Assembly: GCA_002786025.1 (NCBI GenBank)
Contig: NHNW01000003.1
Coordinates: 186,001 to 250,000 of the forward strand
DNA: 64,000 nucleotides
From: Zasmidium citrigriseum
Taxonomy: Eukaryota > Ascomycota > Dothideomycetes > Mycosphaerellales > Mycosphaerellaceae
Direction of reading: 5' to 3'
Numbering within the stretch: position 1 is the first letter of the stretch; the number at the start of each line of letters is the position of its first letter. Position numbers and translations under genes: made by a program. Positions 55,019 to 64,000 of the stretch are shown here, in pieces. The notes under the pieces are model-generated. The model was not told the DNA's origin. It ran no database searches and saw only the letters and a list, made by a program, of their open reading frames with translations.

Positions 55019-56992
55019 TCACGAATCAAAGATAGCCCCGAAAGCAGGCACCTTCCTCTTCTCCAACTCATACACCACACTCCTCGTAGCCGGCGGGTTA
55101 CTAATAATCACCACCGCGTCTGCCCCACTCTGCTTCACCACACTGTGCACAATGCCCACAAGATCCGGCTTCCCGGCCCTCTTCGTATCGATGACAACCG
55201 CATTAGGATCCGAGCGAAAGACGCTTCTCATCACATCCTTGCCGTACGTCGCCTCAGGGAAGCGAGCGCTCCACACCACACGGACTGGCCAGTCGGGGTA
55301 GACTTGCAGGAAGGAGAGACAAGGACCGATCCCGGAGCCTGTGGCCACGACGACAAGGGGTTTGAAGAGGAGGGCTACGCGCATTACGCCGATGGTGTAG
55401 GCGCCTCTCGCCCAGAGGTAGTCAGGAGGATCGGTGATGAGTTTCTTGGTCCAGTCGCCGTTGTTGGAGACGAGAACGGAGAAGCCTTTTGCGCCTTCGG
55501 CGTTGGGAATTGTGGCGAAAGAGTGGTTCTCTGTCCAGGGCGAGGTTGATAACTTGATGCCGACGGTGGTAGGAAGGGTGGTCTTGTGGTCGAACCAGAG
55601 GCGTAGTGCGTGCGAGGAGAGTTGCTCGGCGGTGAAGCGGACGCGGCGGAGACGGAGCCAGGGGTAGATGATCATCATCGTTATCCCGATCAGGAACCAG
55701 AACGCTGGTGTTACAGCCAGAGTGTGTCCTACACTCCAATTGAACTTCTCTGCGTTAGAGATGGCGATGAGGATGATTTGAACCCAGATTATGCCGATGC
55801 AGGTCCAGCCAAAGTAGCGGTGGCAGAGCTCCCACTGATCGTGGTGGTTGGCGCGGACTTTTGGGTGAGACATGATGACAAGGGTGCTTAGCATGATGAG
55901 CATGACGCCCGAGAGGTATGCTGAGGCTTTAGCCATCCCGTCGATTGGGTAGTCAACTTGCAGAAAGTACAGCGCTGTGAAGTAAATGTACCATGCCAGA
56001 CCGCTGATGCCGCAAGCGCTGTGGATGCCGCCGTAACTGTAGATCTTTGCCGCGAGACGACGAATACTGACAGGCCAGGAATGAGGGATGGCCACGAACA
56101 TGCGGAATAGAAAGTTGACACAGTGTTCGTGCCGCATCAACGTCCCGACGAAAAAATTGGCGCCCACTGCTGTCGCCGCATCGCTATACGAGATACGGTC
56201 GAGGTCTTGAGTAGTCAACCACATGCAGTAAAGAACAGCGATGAGGTTGCCAAGCAGAACCAGAGCGAACAAGCGTCTATACGTCGAGAAGACACCATGC
56301 CGAAGATTATTCCACCACTCAGGTCCGCTGGCCTCTGGAAGGGGATGGGAGGCGATCAGCTGTTCGAGGTATTCTGGGCTGGCGATCTTGTCGTCGAAAT
56401 CGTCGATTGATTCGACATCGTAGTCGACAGTTGCAACTCTCTCAAGCGTACCAAGTTCGACCTCGTTCGAGCCTGTCAGTGGACCGCTCTTGTCGTGCGC
56501 CACGAACTTGTACGTGCCGGGGCCGCGACCCTGTGCTGTGTCGAGCATGGTTTGAGTAGGAGTGATCTCGTTGACAGTCAGGCCAGAAGCAGTCGAGAAG
56601 TCGGTATTAGTGCGTTGGAGGTTCCTGCATCTCAAGCATTAGTGACTCGAGGCTAGGATATGTTGCGTTGGAGAGAGGACTTACCTGCTAGGTCGAACAG
56701 TAACGAGAGCTTCTACTGGGAGAGACTCGGACTCGCCTGTAGGTATATGAGCCTGCTCAGAGGCACTCGATCGATCGCCAAGAGGCGGAGCATGGTGGTG
56801 GTTCAAGGCGTAGATGTGAGTGGAGTATTGGCGGTTCGACATGGTTGGTCGAGTCGGTTGTGGGACTGTCAGGGTGGCACCATCCTGTTCCGCCTGATGG
56901 GATGTGCCGCTAATAGTGTCTGTTCCGGATACTGCTGACGGACTGTTGCCCGCCTGCTGCGCCTCAGGCAACTTGATGTCGCTCGACGGCAT
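55019..56992 (-). CDS. tmpA: TmpA-type transmembrane flavoprotein (ferric-reductase-like oxidoreductase)
   Basis: Aspergillus TmpA is a membrane flavoprotein that promotes asexual development; relatives such as TmpL affect redox balance. Exons 56992-56685 and 56624-55019 give 637 residues (junction VTVRPSRNLQRTNTDFS). The first 220 residues are hydrophilic. About six helices span 225-415, from LFALVLLGNLIAVLYCMWL to FWFLIGITMMIIYPWLRLR. A ferredoxin-reductase-type FAD/NAD(P) region follows, with the glycine-rich VVVATGSGIGPCLSFLQ near 530 and a terminal EKRKVPAFGAIFDS. Unlike TmpL/TmpB it has no N-terminal adenylation domain, which fits TmpA. Paired histidines typical of haem-binding ferric reductases are not clearly spaced here. 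It is divergent from an acyl-AMP ligase gene. Confidence 0.82.
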
Positions 56993-58988
56993 GTTTGAGG
57001 GTGTGTACGACTTGGATGCTGTGTGGTTGATGGGTCGGGAGATCGGCAGGGGTGGTATCGCTAGCAGATGGTGTCAGTCGTACGTCTGTCAGGAGCCTTG
57101 GAGCAGGCTCGGTTCCAGGTCCGGTTTCCAGTGTCGAGGCGGCGACTGGATGGCTAGGCAAGTCACGGGCGAGCTGGCGCTTTGGGACGGAAAGCCTGTG
57201 CGATGTCGAGCAGATCGGAAGGTCTTGTGCGAAGACCAATGATAAGCAAAGCACGAACAATGGGCTGAAATGTCTTTCTGTACACAAAAGAGATCGTGCA
57301 TTCAAAGACGAGACTTTGTGCACCTGTACGACTTCGTCGAAACATGCAGAAATATTGTGTCGCAACGCGTCACCTCCCGCCAAGACCATTCATGTGAATG
57401 TTCAGAAAGTTAATGGTCGGACATTGCCCCACAGCGCTGGTGACTGTGTTGCGGGTGCAATTTTGGGCGAGGCTATGAATGGTGACACGGAGATTTTCGG
57501 TTCATCGAGGCACAAGTACTTACTATGCGCAGTCGCCCGCATTCACCCACCTCATCTTCAGTCATCGTCGAATAGTGTAGACTGCGTTCGTCACCAGGCC
57601 GCCCATTGTACGACTTGAGTTCCGTACTTTGGCCTCGCAGGCCGAGGAAGAGCGAACAGGACTACCAGGATAGGCTATTCAACATCTCTAGATCTCGTAG
57701 GGCGAATCAGCTCTTGTATCTGCTTGGTCCGGTTGAGGGCCAGACCATGTTCGGTGTTAATGGCGTTGTCATCTTGCTTCCGTCCCACTCTTTTGCGGAC
57801 CTGTAAACGGATGGGTGCATTGCACGCCATAGCGAACGGCGATCCTCCGCCACGGCGTAGAGTGTACTGCATCCATTACCATGAGGCGTGGCCTTGACAG
57901 GGACGGTGTGACCAGATGCATGTTGGAGATCGTGTTACACAGCAGCTCGCGAAGCTTATGTCGACGTTCGGCTGTCTTTAAATAGCGTGCCAAGAGCGTA
58001 CACTTGTGTTCAGGGCATTGCATTTGCAGTGTTGTGTTGATGCAGAAATCAAAGCCTGCGCCACGGTCAGTGTTCTCAAGAGACAGCGTACAAGAATCGA
58101 GACGCTGCACCGTAGTGTAGCGCAGTGAGGCTGCAAAGTAGGAACAAAGGTGTGCCCAAGCTCTAAGCAAGGGGTGGAGAACGGCGCATGCACTTCGTGC
58201 GCCAGCTCGTGTCTTCCGTCTGGTATATCCCTTTTAGGAAGCCTGTTAGCTCTGCCCTGATCAGGCCAGCGCGGCTGGCTTGCGCTATACCAGCTCCCGT
58301 CTGGCTGCAGCTGTCTCAATGAGATGGTGCCAAGCCAAGCGGATGGCAGTATCTTGCATGGCCAGGTGGTCGACGTAGACGATCGTGATGGCGGGCGTTT
58401 GATCCAATCGTTGACGAATATGGAGTAAGTCTTGTCTCGGTCGTTCGGAGCATGGGATCAGAACGTCCTTCATGTGGGATCGACGGATGTAGAGGATGAC
58501 GAGACGCTTGTTTTCGAGGTGAGATGCATCGTGGCTTTCGAATGGAGGGTATCTGCTGTTGATCGGGGGCCATCCAATTCGCCCACACCCGGGAAGGGCG
58601 CTGGTCTTGGCTCTCCTCAGTCGTGGTATAAAAGCGTGAATTCAAGGTCGTCTGTGAATGACAGTCATGCTGTTTCCCTTGCTCCCAGGTGATCGTCAGG
58701 GGAGAATTCATCGGCTCTCACTCGTCACTAGCGGTCTTGTAACTCATCATTCACTTCGGGTCCTCAATAAACCCCTTCACACGACGTTCGACACCCGACA
58801 CCATGGAGGATAGCCAACGTGTCTTCTTGAAGACCACGAAGTTGTTCGAGATCACCAGATCACAACCTCCTCTCCCAAGAACTCTGAGACGCTTGCACGC
58901 ACTGCTATCTCGACTGCTTCTTCCGAGTCTGCTGTCGTATTTTGACGAAGTTCCACTCGCCAACTTCCCGTTCCGAGGGGCAACCGGC
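56993..58988. other. Two-kilobase divergent intergenic region, tmpA-like / acyl-AMP ligase
   Basis: Holds both promoters. Several 100-190-codon frames are present (for example 57052-57618 plus) but lack family features. The last part before 58989 is a plausible leader; a plus-strand ATG at 58803 is in frame with the ligase and would extend it by 62 residues. Confidence 0.4.
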
Positions 58989-60767
58989 ATGCCGAACTCC
59001 GATTCGCGTCCTTCAGGGTAAGTCTTCGGCCCAGCGCACTGGCTCGAATGAGACCACTCTTACGCAGGTGGCAAAAGCGACTGACTGTCCTGTAGTCTTG
59101 AGTTTCCGACCAATTCGTCTGCAGAGACACAAGCGGAGACCATCCCCTGTACTGACAAGTCTACCATGCCAGCGCAGACCAACATCGTGTCCTGGGCGTT
59201 TTCCGGGTCGTATGACTCGAGTCGTCCAGTCTTCATCGATGCGCTCGATCCCAGCCGATTCATCACGAAGGATATGGCCATTGACTTGGTGTCGCGTTTG
59301 GCGGGAGCTTTCGCCGCGGGTAGTACAGTTTGTCTCCACCTCGACAATGACATTCTCTACCCCGTCCTGAGCCTGGCAATATACGCCTCGAAGTGTCGAT
59401 GGACGGGCACCAACACAAGCTACAAAGCATCCGAGTTGGAGCACCTCTTCCAAGCATCGGGTGCCAAGTACATCATCACTGCTGCCGAGCATCTCGAGAC
59501 CGTGGAGTCCGCTATCAAGGCGTGCGGAATCGTCGCGGAGATCATCCTGTTCACTGACATCCTCGAAGAGCAAACTCCCCAAAGTCCGCGCTGCTGCCGC
59601 AAGTACAATCCAGGGCACAAGTCGGAGACCTACCGCAATCTTCATGATTTGCTGGGCGAAGGCAGTCCCGAGTCTCTTGTCCGCATGCTCGAGGACATCG
59701 ATCCAAGCTCCACTGCCGCGCTCATGTCGACTTCTGGCACCACGGGAAGACCCAAGATGGCAGCGAGATCGCATGCCGCCATCGTTCAGGAGACGGCCGC
59801 GATAGCTGCGACTGAGCACACTGATAAGCCATTCGAAGTGCGTCGCCTCTTCTGCACTCCCATCTTCCACGCTTTCACGATGCCTGAGATGGTCATCAAC
59901 TCGATCCGTCTGGGCCATCGCGCCTACTTCATGAAGCGGTTCGATGATGTCCTCTTCCCTTCCAAGATCGCCGAGTTCAAGATCACTGAGACACTTGCGC
60001 CACCCGGAATGCTCCTGAGGATGATCAACACTCCAGCGTGCCACGCTCAGATCCAGTCTCTTCGCACGATCTTCACAGGCGGTGCTCCTCTTGTCCCAGA
60101 GCTGAAAGCCAAGTTCCTCAGACTCTATGCCGGCACGAAGCCTCGGATTGTACCAGTCTGGGGTATGACTGAGGGCGGCTGGTTCTCGACTCTCGGATAT
60201 CCTCTGGACGATACCACCGGATCAGTCGGTCGCATGCTCCCCGGTTACGAGATTCAGGTGAGCTTCGAGGCGCCTGTCAAGCTATCCAACGGCCGTGAGA
60301 CGGGAGAGCTGCTCGTTCGAGGACCGCAACTCATGACCGGCTACCTCAACAACCCCGAGGCGAATCGCACTGCCTTCACCGAAGACGGATGGCTCCGCAC
60401 CGGAGACATCGGGTACGTGGCTGACGACGGCAAAGTCTACCTCGTCGATCGTGCCAAAGATCTCATCAAGGTCAACGGTTGGCAAGTCTCACCTGCAGAG
60501 CTCGAGGACGCCTTGCTCGTCTCTCCAGACGTCAAAGACTCGGGTGTGGTCGGCACCGGACAGGACGTAAACGAGCATCCTCTGGCATTCGTAGTTCGAT
60601 CTGATTCGAGTCCAGACGTGACGGCCAGCAAGTTGAAAGCACACATGCTCACGCAGCTTGCAGGCTACAAGGTTCGCAGCTGCGAGTTCCAGTTCATCGA
60701 CGAGATTCCAAGAAGCCAGACCGGCAAGATCCTGAGGAATGAGTTGAAGGCGCTAGCCGTAGCATAG
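58989..60767 (+). CDS. Acyl-/aryl-CoA ligase of the ANL (AMP-binding) superfamily
   Basis: Activates a carboxylic acid as acyl-AMP and probably transfers it to CoA. Exons 58989-59017 and 59096-60767 (intron ending CTGACTGTCCTGTAG) give 566 residues. The P-loop STSGTTGRPK is near residue 221, the aromatic/Thr motif VWGMTEGG near 360, the hinge-containing GWLRTGDIGYVADDGK near 441, and RAKDLIKVNGWQVSPAELE after it. The catalytic lysine of RSQTGKILRNEL is near 552. Layout and length fit 4-coumarate-CoA-ligase-like enzymes; no carrier domain follows, so it is not an NRPS. No C-terminal PTS1 is seen (ends KALAVA). Alternative starts are 58803 and 59166. The substrate is unknown. It is divergent from the tmpA-like gene. 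Confidence 0.88.
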
Positions 60768-61498
60768 ATAGGGGCTGGACCCAAGGCATGGCAGGGCGAT
60801 CGAAGCATTCAGGTGCTAAGAAGGCATTGAGGACTCGGAAGGCGTTGCAGAAGGCGCTCAAAAGAAGGCATTGTGGGCGATCAGTACGCTGCAAAGACTA
60901 TAAGTAGTGTCAGAGTTGCTCAAAAGTAGTGTCCAATGCAGTCATGTGATAAGAAAGTGTTTTGTCAATGTAGAAGACGGTCCATTGCAGCGAGGTGAAG
61001 TCGACTCCCCGCCAAGCCCAGCACAGACCAAGTCAAACCGCAGCAGCACAAAATCTCCGAAGCTCTCGACTTCAGCTTCTTCTTCTTCCTCCACGCATCC
61101 ATTAGACAGTACATGCCAGCAGGCACTTGGCCTGGCGTTCCGTCATCCATTTGCTCATCACGTTGCTGTCACGCGATTTAGCGGTGCGGAGAGGGAGACT
61201 GTTGGTACCATAAGAACTGGCTACGCATTTTTCAAGATTGTGCAGGCGGTGTCAGAGGTGCCGGACATACGATCATGTGAAGAGCTGTGGGTTGAAAAGA
61301 GAAAGTTCGCAGGATACAAGTGGAATGATGTGGGTCAATGCATACAAGCAGGTATTCTGCGAAGGCGCAACTTGCTCCGCAGTGCTGTCTCGACCGATCT
61401 CGTGGATGCTCGCGCGGTGTCCATGAAGAAGCGCTCATCACTTATAGTACAAATATCCCATAACGCCTTCGCTTCCCAGGAGACGATCCTTTCCCCTC
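60768..61498. other. Intergenic region downstream of the acyl-AMP ligase
   Basis: 3' flanks of two convergent genes. A plus-strand frame crossing 60907-61797 is Ser/Pro/Thr-rich, lacks a family and is antisense to the next gene. Not called. Confidence 0.4.
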
Positions 61499-61909
61499 TC
61501 ACCGAATCTCATAAACAGTGCTCCGCTTCCGCTTCTGCTCATACTCATACTCCTCAATCGCCAACTCCCTCAACTCCTCCGCCCACTCACAAAACTGGCC
61601 GCCCTCCTTCTTGCGACCAAACTCAAACAGACAAGCTGCCGCATCCGCCATCTGATCCGCCGCAGCCCACACATTGTCGCTGGTGCTCTTCTCCTTGCAG
61701 TGCTTGGCCAGCTTGTCCCACCATTCGGAGTCGGAGCGTAGGGATTGGAGGAGGTCCATTTGCGTGCATTCGAGGAGCTGGCAGAAGATGCTCGTGATGG
61801 TGGAGGCGTGCTTGTGAAGGTGGGCGTAGTAGAGGTGGGCGTGGGTGACCTTGAACCAATAGGCGAGGCGCTGCTCTTGACAGGTCTCGTGCTTGGATGA
61901 CGAAGGCAT
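61499..61909 (-). CDS. Small helical protein of unknown function
   Basis: Single exon, 136 residues from the ATG at 61909 (MPSSSKHETC). The composition is protein-like: helical, rich in Trp, Cys, His and Glu, with LAYWFKVTHAHLYYAHLHKH, LECTQMDLLQSLRSDSEWWD and CEWAEELRELAIEEYEYEQK. It ends with a charged KRKRSTVYEIR tail. The frame is open upstream of 61909 to a GTG, so a further 5' exon is possible. No signal peptide, membrane span or known domain is recognised. The His/Tyr-rich helix is unusual but not diagnostic. Confidence 0.55.
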   Translation of the reverse strand: MPSSSKHETCQEQRLAYWFKVTHAHLYYAHLHKHASTITSIFCQLLECTQMDLLQSLRSDSEWWDKLAKHCKEKSTSDNVWAAADQMADAAACLFEFGRKKEGGQFCEWAEELRELAIEEYEYEQKRKRSTVYEIR

Positions 61910-62620
61910 GATTGAGAGTTGCGGGGCTGGTGAGGAGGTGTCAGTAGTGATCGCGAGGTTCTTCGGTGGCCGAGTCACCTTTGATTAGAACTGACTGGAA
62001 GTGCTGTTGAAGTGGTGTGCGTATGCGGTCGTTCTCTTCAGTGCAATGTGCTAAGTTTGCTTGCGGTCGGCGATTGATGGAGTGAAGCCTGCAGCGCCTG
62101 CAGTGCTTCTTCTTCAATGCAACCGCAGGTGCAGGTGCGAGTTAGTTGTTGAGACGGCGCAAAGACCTGGTTGTCTTTGCTGTGCCGAGACAAGAGCGAC
62201 GATCAAAGTCGCTGACATGTGACAAAGCAAAGAAATGCGTGAATGTCTCAGTCATGTGAAATCAGCTTTCACATTATTCGCTCCACTGCGTGGAAGCTCT
62301 TTCTTGCCTGAATGCTTCTATCTAGCCTACCACTTTCCTTGCCCACGCTCTCGCCTTGCATTTGCAGCAGGTGCGCTACCGCGCGTCTTTGATTTGGGCG
62401 CCTTTCACATGCAGATTGCCTCTTCCAAAGTCCACAAGCTTTTCCTTCGTTGGAGTCATCGCGACATCACTCATATCTCGGCATCCGTAGAGAGGATTAT
62501 GCCTCCATCCTTGGCCATCGCCGTCTTCAAGTCTCACCCAGCGTTCACATCCAAGCTCTCATAATTGGGCATCGTACGCAAACCACATCATTCGAATTGT
62601 CCCGATGATCAGCAGTCCCT
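61910..62620. other. Intergenic region downstream of NOB1
   Basis: About 700 bp. A plus-strand 109-codon frame (62235-62564) has no supporting features. Nothing else seen. Confidence 0.4.
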
Positions 62621-63949
62621 TCATCGTTTCTTGGAGTTGATGTTTCTGCCAGCACCTACACGAATCCGACCACCAGTCCTGGATCGGTCCCCTGTGAGAA
62701 TGCTGGGCAAGTAGTCTTCATCCATCAAACTCCTCTCCTTCTGCCTCTTCTCTTCTCGCGACGCAGCTTGGTACTCCTTCTGATCCTCAGCCAGGATCAA
62801 GTCATTGCCCCATCCGCCCTTGCCTCCACCCTTGATTCTGCCATTCGCTGATCCGTGGACTGGCTTCGGGACACTGTAACGATCTCCTCGGGTGTTCCAT
62901 TGCATGTTCTTCTTCAAATGGAGTTTGAACTCGCCATTTGCGCTTGTTGAACATGAAACTCTAGTCAGGGAAGGTTGACCACAGCGAGGACAGAACTGCT
63001 TGCTGAGGTCTTTCGTAACGTTGAAGCAGGCGTGGCACCGCATGACATACGTCTTCAGGTGTTTTACTCGTGTCATCGAGGGAGAAAGCAGGTTGAGGTT
63101 CATTTGAAGAATGACGTTCTGCATCGCGAAATCAGAGGTCAGGACTGCCACCTGCATGGTCTTTGGCTCCGGCGTCTGGACGGTCGAAGCTGCAGCATCC
63201 TGCGCCTGCTTCTTCTTCAGGTTCGAGGGCGTAATCCAGCCGTCCGAGTCTGAATCGGAGCCTTCTTGGCTCTCAGCAGAATTTTGGGCAGAATCGACTT
63301 TGGTCGCAATCTCTGCGTCTGGTTGGTCCTGTACGGTGGCATTTTCGAGTTTCGAGCTCAGTTGTGCGACATTCTCGGATGATTCAACCTCTGCTGAGGA
63401 CTGCGGTGCAGCTTCCTCTTGAGCAGAGGTAGCATCGGTGGATTGCGATTCGGGCGTTTGCTCTTGCTCTGCCTGTTCTGCAGATTTCTGTGCTTCCGCC
63501 GTACTGGAAATTTCGGCACCCTCGCTCGCCTCGCCCTCTGCACCCGCTTTCTGCTCGGGCTCGACTTTCGATGGAGGAGCACCGTTCAACCCCTTCTGCC
63601 CAGGCACCTTTCTCAATCTCCAGTCGCCGCCATTCCGCTCGCACTCGATCTCATAAGTAAGCGCAATAATCTGAATATCGGGTTTGCTCAGCACTGCAAG
63701 ATCACCCGTGCGGCGGGCAAAATCTGTGACAACTTTTATGCTGGCGGGAGTAGGCGATCTGAGGTCCAAGAAAGGTTTCAGTGTCGTCTCGACTCGACTT
63801 CGTGTTGCTGCGTCTTTGATTTCGGTGATGATGGCCGGCACTGTGACGATTTTTTCGGCCTGGGCGATGAGCGTTGAGACAGGCGGTTCGTTTTTAATGA
63901 TCGCGCCCGTGTCGAGCACGATCGTATGCACGGGCTTTTCGGTCGACAT
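62621..63949 (-). CDS. NOB1: 20S pre-rRNA D-site endonuclease NOB1
   Basis: NOB1 cleaves 20S pre-rRNA at site D in the cytoplasm to make mature 18S rRNA. Single exon, 442 residues. The PIN nuclease domain is at the N-terminus: THTIVLDTGAIIKN-type start with Asp13, VPAIITEIKD, and KPDIQIIALTYEIECE providing the other acidic residues. A Gln/Glu/Ser/Ala-rich linker occupies about 125-235. The Nob1 zinc ribbon follows: TYVMRCHACFNVT and FCPRCGQPSLTRVS. After it comes the Gly-rich RIKGGGKGGWGNDLILAEDQ and the C-terminal basic RIRVGAGRNINSKKR, both typical of the family. The ATG at 63949 lies 51 bases from the window edge, so the promoter is mostly outside. Confidence 0.95.
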   Translation of the reverse strand: MSTEKPVHTIVLDTGAIIKNEPPVSTLIAQAEKIVTVPAIITEIKDAATRSRVETTLKPFLDLRSPTPASIKVVTDFARRTGDLAVLSKPDIQIIALTYEIECERNGGDWRLRKVPGQKGLNGAPPSKVEPEQKAGAEGEASEGAEISSTAEAQKSAEQAEQEQTPESQSTDATSAQEEAAPQSSAEVESSENVAQLSSKLENATVQDQPDAEIATKVDSAQNSAESQEGSDSDSDGWITPSNLKKKQAQDAAASTVQTPEPKTMQVAVLTSDFAMQNVILQMNLNLLSPSMTRVKHLKTYVMRCHACFNVTKDLSKQFCPRCGQPSLTRVSCSTSANGEFKLHLKKNMQWNTRGDRYSVPKPVHGSANGRIKGGGKGGWGNDLILAEDQKEYQAASREEKRQKERSLMDEDYLPSILTGDRSRTGGRIRVGAGRNINSKKR

Positions 63950-64000
63950 GTTCCCCAGAGTCAGTGAGCAGGTTTAGATCTGGACTCGAGATGTTGAAAT

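Noticed and set aside
59013..60044. 343-codon minus-strand frame opposite the acyl-AMP ligase
   Set aside because: Antisense shadow of a strongly coding gene; no family features.
1..64000. tRNA, rRNA, CRISPR, intact transposon or bacterial-type operon
   Set aside because: No B-box-like GGTTCRANNCC with a partner A-box, no spaced identical repeats, no transposase or reverse-transcriptase motif was noticed; intron-rich eukaryotic genes throughout.

Overview
The window is nuclear DNA of a filamentous ascomycete (Pezizomycotina). Genes are interrupted by short introns (about 45-60 bp, one of 141 bp) with GT...AG ends and CTAAC/CTGAC-type branch sites. The families present are typical of this group: NmrA, DUF3405, URC4/DUF1688, a TmpA-type transmembrane flavoprotein and fungal-specific transcription factors. 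A Dothideomycete (Mycosphaerellales-like) is my best guess from protein character; this is inference. There is no bacterial-style operon, and I saw no CRISPR array, rRNA or tRNA.

Layout, left to right. 0.6-8.5 kb: an aldehyde dehydrogenase, the succinate dehydrogenase membrane subunit SDHC, a fungal-specific transcription factor with no visible zinc cluster, and an NCS1-type purine/cytosine permease. 9-16.2 kb: a very large orphan protein with Sel1-like sequence near its C-terminus, then a small SREBP-type bHLH factor. 16.8-28.1 kb (all minus strand): a DUF3405 type II membrane protein, two doubtful small spliced loci, an ELO fatty-acid elongase, the GID7/WDR26 subunit of the GID ubiquitin ligase, a small secreted protein and a GH72-like protein that has lost its catalytic glutamates. 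28.5-35.8 kb: an AMACR-like CoA-transferase family III protein, URC4, a two-copy palindrome-centred repeat, an aldo/keto reductase and a PSI-domain membrane protein. 36-44.6 kb: a 1747-residue telomere-type OB-fold protein, a NAP/SET histone chaperone and NmrA. After about 3.2 kb without a supportable gene come MCM5 and VPS54 (divergent, with MluI cell-cycle boxes between them), a 34-bp minisatellite, the TmpA-like flavoprotein, a divergent acyl-AMP ligase, a small helical protein and NOB1.

Themes. Housekeeping genes for replication, ribosome maturation, vesicle tethering and respiration are interleaved with nutrient-control genes: NmrA (nitrogen), GID7 (carbon), URC4 and the NCS1 permease (pyrimidine/purine use). 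I saw no secondary-metabolite cluster and no complete transposon. The most unusual items are the catalytically dead, apparently cytosolic GH72 paralogue; the 48-residue basic repeats plus SUMO-interacting motif in the telomere-type protein; the TmpA-like/adenylating-enzyme divergent pair; and two non-coding repeat structures (34-bp tandem array at 54.5-54.9 kb; duplicated palindrome element at 33.7-33.9 kb).

Many gene models needed splicing by eye. Exon coordinates are in each entry. Starts were accepted only at ATG, and places where no ATG could be found are marked.
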